A stretch of 64,000 nt of DNA. Origin: Prinia subflava. Taxonomy: Eukaryota > Chordata > Aves > Passeriformes > Cisticolidae. The notes below the pieces were generated by a model, which ran no database searches, had not been told where the DNA came from, and saw nothing but the letters and a program-made list of their open reading frames with translations. Location of the stretch: NCBI RefSeq assembly GCF_021018805.1, contig NC_086283.1, positions 63,008,182-63,072,181 of the forward strand, in the 5' to 3' direction. Below are positions 1-12,764 of the stretch, one piece after another (positions within the stretch are counted from its first letter, which is position 1; every line of letters begins with the position of its first letter). Both the position numbers and the translations under genes were made by a program.

Positions 1-347
1 CCAGCGCAGACCTCATCTCATCCACCAGCCCGAGACTTTTTCCTTCCTTCCAGTTCGGCCTCTCGGAGTCCTGCAGGGGCGCCGAGATCAAACTGCTCTG
101 GGCTTTTGTAAAAGAAAGCCCTCAAAGTTCTTGGTTCTGTTTATTATTGATGCTGTAGTTGTTGTTTGTTTGTCGTTTTGTCATATATACTAGTAAAGAA
201 CTGTTATTCCTACCCCCATACCTCTGCCTAAAAGCTCCTTTAATTTTCCTTTTAATTGGAATAATTTGGAGAGAGGGGATTTGAATTCTCCATCTCTAGG
301 GAAGTCCTGCCCCTTCCTAGCAGATATCTGTCTTTCAAACCAAGACA
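1..347 (+). mobile_element. 3' part of an ERV LTR (same family as 39494-40233), cut by the window edge
   Basis: The sequence from about position 190 closely parallels the last part of the LTR at 39494-40233. Both contain a run reading AAGAACTGTTATTCCTA, a gap, then a segment reading ATTCTCCAT and a terminus reading CCAAGACA or CTAAGACA. Ending in CA fits the right edge of a plus-strand LTR. The first 120 bases are more GC-rich and may be LTR or flank. The left edge lies outside the window, so solo versus proviral status cannot be judged. Confidence 0.6.
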
Positions 348-2158
348 AGCTGCTAAATGAATTTGGACTGTCAGGAAAAAGGAAAAAAAAGTGGAGATCT
401 CATATTTGAGGACAGGACAAAAAAAATAGTCATCCATGCATATGTGAACTCCTAATGTAACTGTAAGTAGTAAAAGAGCATTTTTAATTGGCAAACTAGA
501 TATGGTCATGGTTGGAATGTTTCTGTTAATTTCTATTCACTTATATTTATGGACTTCAAAAAGTCCAAGGCAGCCCATTCAAAACCACAAAACTGTAATT
601 TTTCTCCTGCTTAATCTGGTTTGTTTAAACTGCAGTTTGAGAGTAAGCCTCTGAATCCTGAGTAATTCTATTCATTTGATATGGCAAACCTCAAAACAAG
701 TCTAACATCTTCTCTTGAAAGGATCGACCATTTGGGTTTGCCCCACAGGTTACCTATGAATTCATTGTCATAGCTGTAGATCTGTTTTAATTAATGTAGA
801 AGAACAGGTTTAATTTCTGTCTTAAAGGGTTACAGTACACTTAAAGTTACAATATTAATTAAGTTACAATATTAATTAATTAATTTATTTATTAAGTTAC
901 AATATTAAATTACAATACACTTAGAATAAAATCAAAAAAAAAGTTAACATTTTGTTAACATTCATTCATATTCTGACATCTAGTGAATCTGTGCAGAGCA
1001 CTCCAAACCCTAACAGTGTTGAAAAGATCTACTTCAATGGGATTGGAAAGACATCTTGAAGAATAGCTATTCCTAGGAAGGCAGAGAATATAGTTGGCAA
1101 TGTTAAAATTAGTTATTTTTGAAATATCTCTCAGGAGTAAATTGTAGTTATTATTAGGTCATTTAATTGGTGCCATAACACCTTACCAATATGGATTTTC
1201 CCTTGCTAAATATGAAGCTGTGAATTGCATTTATATTTTACCTTTTTTTTATCTTGAACCTTATTAAGTTTTATCTTAATGTCTTGTCTGAAGGCACAGA
1301 AAAAAACAGCACCTGTCCATTCTTACAGGAATGGTGACAGCCATAATGACACAATAGTAATAATTATTTTCTCTCTATGAATCCAAAGAATAAATTTGAA
1401 ATTTCACTGCTTCATGTCTGTGTTTTAACTGGCTATGTCTCTTCATCTGTCTATCAAATTTGACAGAAATGCTTGTTTTAAAAATCAGATTGAGTCAAAA
1501 GCCAAAAGGAATGGATAATGAAGTGCTAACAAGCTAGAAGAAAATACAATACTTTTCAGTATGAAACAGTGAAAAAACCCACGTAATCATGTTTGGTAAA
1601 CAGACAGGAAAACATGTATAAAACTTTAGGAAAACAGTAATAAAAAAACCAAAACCCAAAAAAATTACACATAAAAGAATAAAAGAAGTTGCAAAACACA
1701 GATCTCACCAAAGTTTCAGGGGGAAAATTCTTTAATTGTATTGTCTCTAAAAGTTGACTTTACCTCTAACATTTATAAAATATTGAAAGATAAGAAAGAA
1801 AACTATATGGATATGAATCCTGTGGCTTGTTTTATTTGTCCTTGAAAAAGCTGCCATAAATCTTGGATGAAGCCAAGTACGTCTGACGATTTTGGAATTA
1901 GTTCTGTCCTATCATTCAAAACACATATTATCCTAGTGGAATTAGCACTAAACAGAATGGCTTTTTTCTGTGATCCTCATATTCAATGATCTACAGGTTT
2001 ACACTGGCAAAAAACAGCTTTCCCCTTCTGTTCTGAAGAGCCTGTTTGTGTTTGTGTCTGTGCAGGCACATGCATGCATGTGTTCATGTGTGTGCCCACT
2101 CTCATGCTCGAATAACTACTTGAAATTTTAGGAGAAAGTTGAAAAAAAGTTCTGAGAG
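348..2158. other. AT-rich intergenic or intronic DNA, no gene seen
   Basis: No coding region or recognisable element is visible. At about 838-925 there is a short degenerate tandem repeat built on TTACAATATTAATTAA. Just before the satellite, at 2045-2100, there is a TG-rich, alternating purine-pyrimidine tract. Stop codons are dense in all frames. Confidence 0.6.
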
Positions 2159-2911
2159 AAAGGGAAAGGGAAAGGGAAAGGGAAAGGGAAAGGGAAAGGG
2201 AAAGGGAAAGGGAAAGGGAAAGGGAAAGGGAAAGGGAAAGGGAAAGGGAAAGGGAAAGGGAAAGGGAAAGGGAAAGGGAAAGGGAAAGGGAAAGGGAAAG
2301 GGAAGTTCAGGGAAGAGAAGTTCAGGGAAGTTCAGGGAAGTTCAGGGAAGTTCAGGGAAGGGAAGTTCAGGGAAGGGAAGTTCAGGGAAGTTCAGGGAAG
2401 TTCAGGGAAGTTCAGGGAAGTTCAGGGAAGGGAAGTTCAGGGAAGGGAAGGGAAGTTCAGGGAAGTTCAGGGAAGTTCAGGGAAGTTCAGGGAAGGGAAG
2501 TTCAGGGAAGTTCAGGGAAGTTCAGGGAAGGGAAGTTCAGGGAAGTTCAGGGAAGTTCAGGGAAGGGAAGTTCAGGGAAGGGAAGTTCAGGGAAGTTCAG
2601 GGAAGTTCAGGGAAGGGAAGGGAAGTTCAGGGAAGTTCAGGGAAGGGAAGTTCAGGGAAGTTCAGGGAAGTTCAGGGAAGGGAAGGGAAGGGAAGGGAAG
2701 GGAAGGGAAGGGAAGGGAAGGGAAGGGAAGGGAAGGGAAGGGAAGGGAAGGGAAGGGAAGGGAAGGGAAGGGAAGGGAAGGGAAGGGAAGGGAAGGGAAG
2801 GGAAGGGAAGGGAAGGGAAGGGAAGGGAAGGGAAGGGAAGGGAAGGGAAGGGAAGGGAAGGGAAGGGAAGGGAAGGGAAGGGAAGGGAAGGGAAGGGAAG
2901 GGAAGGGAAGG
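2159..2911 (+). repeat. Purine-rich satellite in three phases: GGGAAA, GGGAAGTTCA/GGGAA mixture, GGGAA
   Basis: Three adjoining arrays share the same core. About 24 copies of the 6-mer GGGAAA fill 2159-2300. From 2301 to 2674 the 10-mer GGGAAGTTCA is mixed irregularly with single GGGAA units. From 2675 to 2911 about 47 copies of the 5-mer GGGAA run almost without error. The plus strand is nearly all purine except for the TTC of the 10-mer. The 277-codon open frame across it (2139-2972) results from repeat units lacking stop codons and is not a gene. Array length is likely to vary between individuals and to be hard to assemble. Confidence 0.95.
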
Positions 2912-5900
2912 TCTGTTTATGTTTGAAGGAATAAGTCTACCTGCAGATACATTTTTCCTCTGGTCAGAATAAATGTCCTTAATGGCTATTTGTTACTTAT
3001 TGATATTTTTATTTCCAGAGACTACTTTTTTTGTCATTGCTGTTTTACTTTTTTTTTGTTATTACTATTAGTAGTTTCACCCATGATGCTGAGTCTAAAT
3101 AAACAATAACTGTAAAAGTCACCTGCTGAGCTATGCAATATCATCTATTATATTAACTGCACAAGGCAATTTTTAGTGGTGCTAAAAGTGCCATGGAAAC
3201 ACCACCCCTCGAAATGACTTTGGCTTTGCAGACATAGAGAAGATACAAATGCTTCATTCAGAGATAAGTTTTTGACCTGACTCATTAATTGGAATTTGCA
3301 CTAGTTTATTAAATATGCCAACGGAAACAAGTGAAGCTGCATAAAGCTCTGCCTATCATGCTATTCCACTACTGTTGTTCTTACATTAATTCAGTGCTAG
3401 AATTGACCCTATCAAGCATTCAATTCTTCTTGTGATCCTAGAGCAAGAAAAGACTGCCTTCAGTACTTTCTTTGCTTACTTGAAAGTTGCAATTCCTCTC
3501 ATTTGTTCTCAGTGTTAGTCATGCTGTGATCAATCATTCTCATCTTTTGTAGTGCCTACAGCAAGGAGCTGTGGTCTCCCTTGCTGCTGTCTTGAGGCTT
3601 TGCTTTCTTTTCCCACCACTTGGTTTTCATGATCAATAAAATGAATGCTGTTTCCTCTCTCTTCTCCAGCAGGGCTCTGTATGGCACCAGCCTTGAACTG
3701 TTTTCCCTTTCCTGACTCTTATGTCCTCTATTCCTGGCTGCAGAAAAGATCTCATGGATAAGGTGGCTCTCAATTTTCTGGTTCATTCTCCAGTGCTTCC
3801 ACTGTCCTTGTGCTGTGCTGCTCTGTGTCTCAAACACAGCTGCTGCTGCTGCTAGTCTGCTGTGCTGCTTGCCCTGGGTCCAAGCACTGATTCTTTTATG
3901 CTGCACCGCTTTTCCTATTGATTGCCATTTAATTCTTCTGTGGCAGTGAAGTTAATTTCCTCCAATTTGTTTCATACCCCTAACTCTTACAATTAACATG
4001 AACTCCTCTTTGCCAGCCCCCCAAAATGGGTCCACCTATTCAACAGCTCCTGAACAGAGCTGATGTTGATGCTGTGGTTACTCTCCCTCCACTGCAAGCT
4101 TCATCTGATGTCAATGCTCTCCTTTAGTCATTCTCCTGTCATATACATATACATGGTCACAAGGGTTTGAGGAGGCTGAGATAAATATTTTCTGGAGAAA
4201 TGACACCAAATCACCAGCGGTCCTTTCTCTTCCATAGACATACAGTCACCATCATTGCTTGTCCTCTCAGCAGCTGCTTCATGCTCTTCCCTTTTCTGGA
4301 GGCTGCCTGTCAAAGGGGCCCAGAGTCTCCCCTTTGGAGGGGAGGCACCCCAGAGGGGCAGGCACCCCAGAAACTGCAATGAAACAGTCTGATAGGGGTC
4401 TGATAGGGACTCTCTGATGGAAATTGACTTTGGATATTAAAAAAAAAGAAAAAAAGACTAAGGATAGTATGAGCGATAACTAAGGAAAATTTTCTTGCAA
4501 AAGGAAATTCTCACTAATTTAAGGCAAATGTATCGCTGTCTTTCAGTTTAGAATTATGTATCATACCTCTCATAATAGTCATGCTGAGTCAAATTGTAGA
4601 GGTATTTAGGCATAGCTTTTTTAAAAGGATGTGTGTGTCTTCTCTCCAATACAATTAAATTTCTACTATGTACTATTTTGAATCTTTTGAATTGTCTGGA
4701 TACCTTGAAAACCTGCCCACCAGATATTAAAAATATATGAACAGTCGTTTCCTTTTAATATTCTTTTTGGGGATTTTCTATTTTTTTTACAGTGGACACT
4801 TTACTATAAATACAACTAACAATTTTAATTACTATTTTAGTAACACTGGTTTATTCACTGCCTTGCAAAATGTCTCCAGACAACTAGGAGAAGCATTGCA
4901 TATTTATTTTCTTTCATGCAACTGCAATTGCAATTGTTTTTTACTATATGAAATTACATTGTAATAAAAAGCCTCCAAAGAAATAACAATACAGTTTTAA
5001 GCTTAATATGTTCTTTCAAAACAAATACCTTCTTAAAAATTGCGTTTTGATTTAACTTGCCAAGAACAGTGAATTTTGCAACAGAAACAGTGTGAAACTG
5101 TACAGTCAGTTACTCTACCAACTATATGGAAAGGAGCTTATGGCAACTGAACCATTAAATTTCAGGAAAGAATTGTTACTGTTGGCACATACGTTTAATA
5201 CCTTGATATAGTAATAACAGCACTGATGCTCAGTTTGCCTGGAGTTAACTGACCTAAGTTTCCACATGACAAGATATTCAGAAATATAATAAATTTGCCA
5301 CAAGTTAGTCCAATCTAGTATGCTGCCTGACTAAAAAATGAGGTTATTTCTTTATTTGGTATTTAATGTCCAATTATGCAAATGAGGAAAGACATAACAA
5401 GTGAGTGTATCTGTTTGCTTTGCATAATAGCGTAATTATAAGATTTTTGGTTTTACCATGAAATGATTAAGAGATTTTGGTGGTAAGTCTGACATGTCAT
5501 GTTGCCATAGCTGTCCTAATAAAATACAGTAAATTCCTAAATTTATTATGGTTGATAGCAGGCCAGAAAAAAATAATAAATTCCCAATGAATAGTTAAAA
5601 TACTTTCTGTGGACATCCTAACTTAAATATTCACCTTTGTTTCTCTTCACACAATTAAGAAGAAACCCAACAGCATTAACTTCTTATCAGATTTCTTAAA
5701 CTCATTCATGTGATTTTGAGGGAAGAGGAAGAGAGAATGGGTATGAATGGGAAAATAACATCTTCACCTGATGAGATTTGATTTTGAGTTTCCTATGATT
5801 TGAAAAAATGTGTAAGTGTTTGATATTTATTAGGATTTGCACCCTACTTTGAAGTTCTTCTGATAATCAGATTTATACTGTTAAGCTTTTCCTGAACAGA

Positions 5901-6407
5901 AGACTGAAAAAAAGTGCAACTTGATCAGTCACTATAGATAACTTCATGACAGTTGTGTTTAAAAACCTAAAACAAGTTTAAAGTCAAAACAGCATGGATT
6001 TTAGGCCAGATGGTTGCTTTCTGTGATTTTAAAGGCCAGAAGGACACACCTGCCTAGGCAAATGATACTCATTAAGTGGGACGTTATCTCTTATATTTAC
6101 ATTAAACAAACATTCAGAAAATTACCTGAATACGAATGTTTCAATTGTATCATATTCTGGCAAAATTTTCTTAATTTAGGGGTAAGCGAAATACTTCTTT
6201 AAAATGCTGTCTGTTGAAGACAAATATGAAGACATAAAAGCTTAAAAAAACTTATATTTAAGGCTGGTTAATAATGTTTGCTCTAAAAGGACCATTTTAA
6301 AAGGGGACATGGTTGATTTCATTTATACCTACCCTATTCAGTTCCAGAAGTGCATTCTGGAACTGAAGGATCAGATAATTATTTGAGCTGCAAAATACAT
6401 TTAAAAT
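2912..6407. other. AT-rich DNA between satellite and CR1, no recognised gene
   Basis: The only frame of note is a 116-codon minus-strand frame at 3556-3906 in a locally less AT-rich patch (3550-3930, with a CTG-rich stretch near 3840). It has no recognisable domain and I do not call it a gene. The rest is AT-rich with scattered short homopolymer runs and no LTR or LINE signature that I can see. Confidence 0.5.
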
Positions 6408-7190
6408 TATTAAACCAAACATAACACTGAGAAGTCCACCACTAAAACATGTCCTGTGTACCACATTTACATGTCTTTTAAATACCATCAGGGATGGTGA
6501 CTCAACCACTTCCCTAGGCAGTGTGTTCCAATGCTTGACCAGCCTTCTGGTAAAGAAATTTTTCCTAATATGCAATCTAACCATCTCTGGTGCAGCTTGA
6601 GCCCATGTACCTCTTGTCCTACATGCTATTTGGGAGAAAAGACTGACCCTCACCTTCCTACAACTTCACTGTTCAGTGACGAGGTCTCCCTTGAGCTTCC
6701 TTTTCTCCAGACTAAACTCTAGCTCCCTTGGATGCTTCTCACAAGATCTGTGCTCCAGACCCTTCACCAGCTCTGTTGGCCTTCTCTGGACACACTCCAG
6801 CACCTCAATTTCCTTCTTGCAGTGAGGGACCCAGAACAGAACACAGCACACAAGGTGTGGCCTCACCAGTGCCGAGTACAGAGGGACAGTCACTGCCCTG
6901 CTCCTGCTGGCCACACTGTTGCTGGTACAGGCCAGGATGCCACTGAGCTTCTTGGCCAGCTGGGCACATGGCTAGCTCCTGTTCAGGTACTGTCAACCAG
7001 CACCCCTAGGTCTTTTTCTGCTGGACCTTTTCCCCCAGCACTGCATGGGCTTGTTATGACCAAGGGCAGGACCTGGCACTTGACCTTGTTGAGTCTCACA
7101 CAGTTGGCCTCAGCCCATTAATCCAGCCTGTCCAGATCCCTCTGTAGAGCCTTCCCACCCTCCAGCAGATCAGCCACCTACGAATATATG
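6408..7190 (-). mobile_element. CR1 LINE, 5'-truncated 3' end
   Basis: Read on the minus strand, this is the end of a CR1 non-LTR retrotransposon. The minus frame at 6297-6653 contains the typical CR1 pol C-terminus (IRKNFFTRRLVKHWNTLP, then PREVVESPSLMVFKRH), followed by 3' UTR. The plus-strand text from 6720 to 7190 matches reverse-complement CR1: an 'ACCCAGAACAGAACACAGCA' segment, then a 'CCTGTCCAGATCCCTCTG' segment near the 5' break. Stops and frame changes show it is dead. It lacks the upstream RT and endonuclease, as expected for 5' truncation. Confidence 0.85.
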
Positions 7191-7699
7191 GTTCTATGAA
7201 GTTTTACCCTCTTTTTCAGGTAAAATTGTCAAAAAGCATTGCTTCAATCTTTTCTTTGGAACTACTCTAGCTATTACCATAGTGAAAAAACCCTTCTTGT
7301 TGTCAGACAAATATTGGCCACATACAACTCTAATTGAGCTTTGGCATTTTGTGTCTTCTCCCCTTATATGTGATCCCCATCTTTATCATATACTTGCAGG
7401 ATCTGACCTTGCTTCCAGAGACCATATAAATATTTTCCCTCTGGAACTCTTCAAGGACTGTCCTGTTCAGCAAAGCTGATCATCTGGCCTGCTTGCTTTA
7501 CCTTCTACACAGGGGAATTCGCTGCTCCTAAGATTCCCAGAGTAATTTCTTAAAAACCAACCAACCCTTACAGACTCCTGAACCCCAAGCTTGTTGTCTA
7601 CCGGGACCCCCAGGCACCTGGCAGCAAGGCTGCTCCCCAGCCACACAGGCTGCTCAGCAGCCTTTGCTGGTCTTTGTGGTTCATCCAACCCCAGTGCTT
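7191..7699. other. Unassigned spacer with a possible small CR1 scrap
   Basis: Most of this stretch is unremarkable. From about 7570 to 7690 the text (a CCCCCAGGCACCTGGCAG stretch and GC-rich flanks) resembles the middle of reverse-complement CR1, so a minus-strand CR1 scrap is possible but too short to be sure. No coding gene is visible. Confidence 0.3.
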
Positions 7700-8231
7700 G
7701 TCACTCTGACTGCTTTGGAGGATTACCTTCTTTGTCTTTCGTTTTCTCTTTCTAGCTTTCTTTCTTTCTTGGTTGACTCACTGTTCCCCAAAGATCATGC
7801 CCATCATATGTTTACTCAACAGAGTAAACCTCTGCTGCTTTCAAGAACAGACGGCTGGGGCTGCTGACCCCAACTGATCCAAGGGATGTTAGACACCATG
7901 TGGCATCATGCTCAACATGGGAAGCTGGGGGAAAAAGAAGGAAGGGTGGACATTGGGAGTCATGGCATCTGACTTCTAAAGTGACTTATGTGTGATGGGG
8001 CCCTGCTCTCCTCAAGATGGAGGAACACTTGCCTGCCCATGGGAAACAGGGAATGAATTCTTTATCTTGCTTTGGTTTTGTGTGCAGCTTTTGCTTTCCC
8101 TTTTAAATAGTTTTATCTTAACTCATGAGCTTTCTCAGTTTTACCCGTCTGATTCTCTCACCCATCCCAGCTGGGGGTGTGATCAAGCAGCTATATGATG
8201 CTGAGCTACCAGCTGGGATTAAACCACAACA
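7700..8231 (+). mobile_element. Degenerate ERVL-like solo LTR
   Basis: The stretch 7885-8231 follows the layout of a common bird ERVL LTR: a CAAGGGATGTTAGACACC block, CATCATGCTCAACATGGG (in the usual place of the TATA region), GATGGGGCCCTGCTCTCC, GCCCATGGGAAACAGGGAAT, a CTTTTGCTTT...TTAAATAG polyadenylation-like area, CTCACCCATCCCAGC, and an end reading GGGATTAAACCACAACA. The right edge is clear at 8231 (CA end). The left edge is approximate and I found no convincing target duplication. There is no internal retroviral region beside it. Confidence 0.65.
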
Positions 8232-8336
8232 CTTCCACTTTATTCTTAACCCTGAAGAGTTCATGAATGAATGGAAGTGTGATAGCTGAATGTACTATGA
8301 ACAGAGACTGACATATCCTCGGTAACTCTGAAGCTA

Positions 8337-8679
8337 CCTTATTGTTGCCATGAATTTTCCTGGTTTGCTGAGCGTTCATATTAAAGGAGAAACGTGCAGT
8401 TTCTCACGCTGGTGAACTGTAAACACAGGACCATGTTTTGTAAATACTGGCAATGTTATGAATTCTTTCTCCAAGAGAAGGGGAGGTTGAATGACAGCCT
8501 CCTGGACCAATGTGACAGGAGAGGTGGCGATACCCTTCTCCAATCCATGGTCACCTTGACACAGATATATAATGGAAAAATAAACTAAGGGCAGGGTCTT
8601 CTGCCCTGCTGCTGTTGTTGCACCCAGATCTGTGTCCCCAGTCTGTGTTCCTGGTTGGGCCTCCACGGTGATACCTTAT
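8337..8679 (+). mobile_element. Solo ERVK-like LTR with 6-bp target duplication
   Basis: The LTR body is 8343-8673 (331 bp), beginning TGTTGCC and ending GGTGATA, with direct repeats CCTTAT at 8337-8342 and 8674-8679. It differs from the outer provirus LTRs (18723-19053 and 29964-30294) at only about 5-6 positions. It carries the same TATATAA box, AATAAA signal and GCAGGG...CCCTGC region. A 6-bp duplication is typical of class II (ERVK) elements. No internal region is present, so this is what remains after recombination between the two LTRs of a full insertion. Confidence 0.93.
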
Positions 8680-11600
8680 CTCTGATCTGACTGTGAAATT
8701 GAGCCCCTGGGGACAAACTGCATCTCCTGCTGTGATGTGACTCCAGCTGTCAGTGAGACAGCTGCTTGTTCCCTTGTCACACTGACTTCCTTGCAGGTGG
8801 GTGAATAACCTGACAGCTAATTATGCTGTGGTAAGTCTTGCATTTTCATTAGGCATAGATGAGCTGGAACACTTCTTTGTACTGGACCTGTACAGTGTCA
8901 GGCATAGTTGGTGGACCTGTATGGTCCAGTGCATAAGCTCTTGCTCCAGAAGTACTATTTTCTTTTTATACAGATAAATTGGAAAAATAAGAATATCTTA
9001 AGAAGATCTTTCTCCTATTTTACCTGGGCATAAATTTATTGATGCCATTGGGATTTTACTCTGAGCAAATTTGCCTCAGTACATGTTCTACTTTCCATTG
9101 CAGAGCTGGAACAGCATTTGGTTTTGTACCTGTGTATGTAGCAGCTTTTCCAGTTCTCTCTATTGCCCTTCAGCACAAAACAATAAAACTATGTTGCTGG
9201 TTTAATCTGACATTTAAAAGTTTATAGCACACTCATTTGGTTGTGCAACAGCTGAAATTTCTATCTGGTTACTGAATCCAGCTAATTATCAGATTTGGAG
9301 TGAAAAACTGGCAGATTAATTATTTAAGATTACAATGACTGTGTCAGGGAGGGGTAAATATGGATATGGATCCTCAAATAATTCATAGTAGACTGTGATG
9401 CTACTGAACTCATTTGAATATGTCTCTAAGGCTTTCTACTATTTCCCCTCTCAATATTCCCCAGGGAAGAGGAATTCTTAAGTTCTACTCATCCTTTCTT
9501 TCTTTAGAAAAAACAATGAGTAAGTAGAGTTACATATTTCATATTTCATAAAGTTAATATTTCATATTTCAAGATAAAAATCTCCATCTATGTCTCCTGC
9601 AGGTGTACATATTTCAGGTGGATTATGTGATCATTATCTAGTCTTCTTCAGTTTTATGACAGATCTTGGAACACATCTTTGAAATGCTGGACTGACAAGT
9701 TTAGAGGTTAAAGCTTGCAAAATAGTCTGTAAATCCTTCATATGTAATTAAGCTTCTTGTTATATTGTGAGATTAGCTGATGTTTTGCTTAAATCTGTGA
9801 GGGCTCTTAAAGTGTTCTTTGGCCTTACCTCAACAAAGCTCTAAGGCACTGGAATTAATTCAACAGGAACTGATCTTGTATTTAAATACTATACTGAGTA
9901 GTGCTGTGTTCCAAATCAGTGCAGTCATTACTTCAAGGTCTCCTTATTCTCATAAAGCCAGAAATGATCCTTAGTGCACATGGAAATTTACAGACTTACA
10001 ATTTAGTCATGGGACGGGCTAACCTTAGAACATGAATAACACTCAGAGTGTCTTGGAAATGCCTTAGCTTTTCTTTAATGAAACCACCATACTGCCATTG
10101 GATGCAGTTTGGGTTGTACTCTTCTATATGCATAGTTTGAATACACTGAGAGGTTGTCAACTGCTGCTGAGAAAAAGCTTTTTCTAAGAAAACAAAACCA
10201 TTTTCTAGCACAGACTTCCCAGTACACAATTTCTTGGCTAGTACCAGCTTGGCTTGATTTGTTTGTATCCTGAGCCAGGTTGTGGTGGATTTGTATAAAA
10301 GTCGATCTCATCTGTGTCCCTAAATAGCTTTATATATCCAGAGACAAAAATTCAACTAAAGGAAGTGCCTTACAGAAAGAAATAGAATTGTTTTCTCCTT
10401 CCTTCACAATTTTGTGCATGAAATGTGCAACCGTTGCTGAGATGAAGTGTGTCTCATGAGGGCTGAGGTCCCATGCTGAGGAAATCAACAAATGAAAAGG
10501 AAGTATACTTCAAGAAGTGGTAGGAATACTAGTTAATTATATCTCATATAGAATAAATGATGTATTTAACTTTTAAAACCTCTGACAAGTTGTATAGGGG
10601 GAAAAAAGTAAAGCTTCAACTTTTGTTTCAGGACAGTGAGTTCCATGACAGAAATGAAGAGTTTATGTTATATAAGAAATTTATTTGTGCATCTTTTCAG
10701 CACTAATACGCTTGCTGCCAGATAGTCCAGGCTGCAGTTTGTCACGTCTGACTCCTTAGTCTTTTCAAGCAATTGGAGCAATTGCCTTCTGCACTGTCTG
10801 TATCAGGTACTGACTCACTCACATAGACAGAGCTCAATTAGCTCCTGGAAAAAAAGCAACTTTTAAAATATACATTGACCTGCACCATGAAAGATAGGTA
10901 GACAAGAGTCACACAAAACCAAAATATTAACATGTTCAGGCAAAAATACCATACGCTCTTTACTCTGTTCTTTTTAATTTTTAAGTGCTATTGTATTGTA
11001 AGGAATTTTTTTAATGACTAGAGTTAATTGTTCTGATAGCTGCTGTCTGCTATCCTGTAAGCAACTACCTCCTGGTTAAGTAGTAGCATATACATATGGA
11101 AGTATGTCCTGGATCAAACCTAGGACTGGAACCCATTAGGAAAAGCATAAACAAGTATTTGTCATGTAATTCTGTGGCTTTTGAGACACTTAATACACAT
11201 TAATTGAAAGTGTCATTACCAATGATCATTTAAGAACTCTTTTTACAGTTTATTCACGAACACACAGGAAGGACAACAGGATAACCATAACAGAGACAGT
11301 GAAAGTAAACTGAAAATTAAAGAGAAATACAGGAATAAAAAAAAATAGTGTGGAAAAGCAGTTGAAAAATAAGAGGAACAGTTTCTACAATGATGTCAGG
11401 GGACCTTGTTCCCATTGATTTTTAAGACTTCAAGAAGATGACTTACAGCAGAGTTTAGAACTGAGTTGCCTTTAAAAGTACAGCTCTATGGGCTACAGTT
11501 TTGCTATAACAAACGTAAAATCTGCTTCATGAATTTTTGTTTATTTTTACATACTTCATCAATTTTTTTCTCCCTCATAAGAAGCTCTGAAAGAGCAACT

Positions 11601-12764
11601 CTAAAAATAGAGCAAGTGTTTGGCCTGGCAAATCTCTGGGATTATCTGGGAAATGAAGAGATTTAGCTGACTGGAGAAGGCTGATCCATACTTTTGACTC
11701 TGGAAGATATTCCAAGATCTGTCGTATTTTTTCTTCCCCACTGGCTGCCTGCAGACTGCAGTTGATTATGTTCTATATCATCTTTGGTGTGATCTGTTCT
11801 TGTGTGGCTGTGATATAGTGATAATAACATCATGTTTTCTTGTTAGTGTTTGTGTTAGGAATAAGATGACTTGTTATTATGAAATTGTGTGAAAGCAGGC
11901 CTGTCTTTAGTATGTTGGTGAAGATAAGCAAAAATAACTAGTGACAAATTATTTTTTTCCTCTCTTCAGATTACCTGCCCATACAATTTCACAGGGCTTT
12001 GATACTTTGAGGAATTAAATAAAGTTTAATTTGTCAAAGAGAACAGTCCCTCCTGCAAGACTAATTCAGAAATTGTGTAAGCTTCTGTCTCAGTTTATTC
12101 ATGTGATTTATTTCCATTGGTTTCAAACAGGTTACATCCCTAAAACTATTTTCAAAGTGTGTGCTTTATTTTTTCTAATATCAATTTATATTCCTAAATA
12201 GTCATATATGATTCATCTTCCCATATTCTGTAATTATTAGTACCTCTTCCAAAACCTGGCACAATTTCCTCACAAATTAAGTAACAGTAACTAACACTTT
12301 AAGAGCTCGATCCCGCTGATGAACAGGTCCCAAGCTTGATTTCAGGAGGAGTTACAGGCTTAAGTAGTATAGGCTGGGACTTGCTCAAGGTGCATTGAAT
12401 AATACTGGAAAACATAAGGTGAGTAATTTCTTAAATTAAACTGAATTTTGTGCTTATTGAAAGAAATGCTAAAATTTGGACCACCTTCCATGTAAAAAAT
12501 TCAGACTCAGAAAGAAATGCATTCTTAAAACCTTGAAGTAGTAAATGTGCCTGGACCTTTAGGAAAACAACAAGATGATATGAATGTCTAATAAGTAGGG
12601 AAAAAATGTATTTGTGACATAATAAGACCATGAAATCAGTTTTGTGTTTTTAATACTGAATTCTTGCTTCTGAAAATCTGATGTGGAATGCAAGAGTAAC
12701 AGAATTCATCTTTCAACTTAGTTGCCTCAAGTATTGCACTAAATCCACTAAAAATATTAATTGC
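8680..12764. other. AT-rich DNA, no recognised gene or element
   Basis: About 4 kb without a recognisable coding region. At 9530-9570 the text repeats CATATTTCATATTTCA-like words. A possible 34-nt micro-exon at 8797-8830 (acceptor TTGCAG, donor GTAAGT) is treated as chance. Minus-strand frames near 10 kb (up to 78 codons) show no domain. This could be intron or intergenic sequence. Confidence 0.55.

Noticed and set aside
2139..2972. A 277-codon frame rich in GK and FREVQG repeats
   Set aside because: It is a translation of the purine satellite; repeat units of 5, 6 and 10 bases simply lack stop codons in this frame.
3556..3906. A 116-codon minus-strand frame
   Set aside because: No recognisable domain, no splice or promoter context, and one CTG-rich stretch inflates its alanine content.
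6297..6653. A 118-codon frame with a protein-like sequence
   Set aside because: It is the C-terminal end of the CR1 LINE protein read through decayed sequence, not a host gene.
7295..7700. Extending the ERVL-like LTR at 7700-8231 to a start at 7295 on the basis of a near match CTTCT/CTTCC
   Set aside because: The flanks match at only four of five bases, and a CR1-like patch lies between, so the extension is unsafe.
8376..8666. A 96-codon minus frame that recurs at 18756-19046 and 29997-30320
   Set aside because: It lies within the LTR and is repeated only because the LTRs are nearly identical; it is not evidence of a protein.
8797..8830. A 34-base segment flanked by an acceptor-like TTGCAG and donor-like GTAAGT
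   Set aside because: Too short and isolated; matches of this kind are expected by chance in several kilobases of AT-rich DNA.
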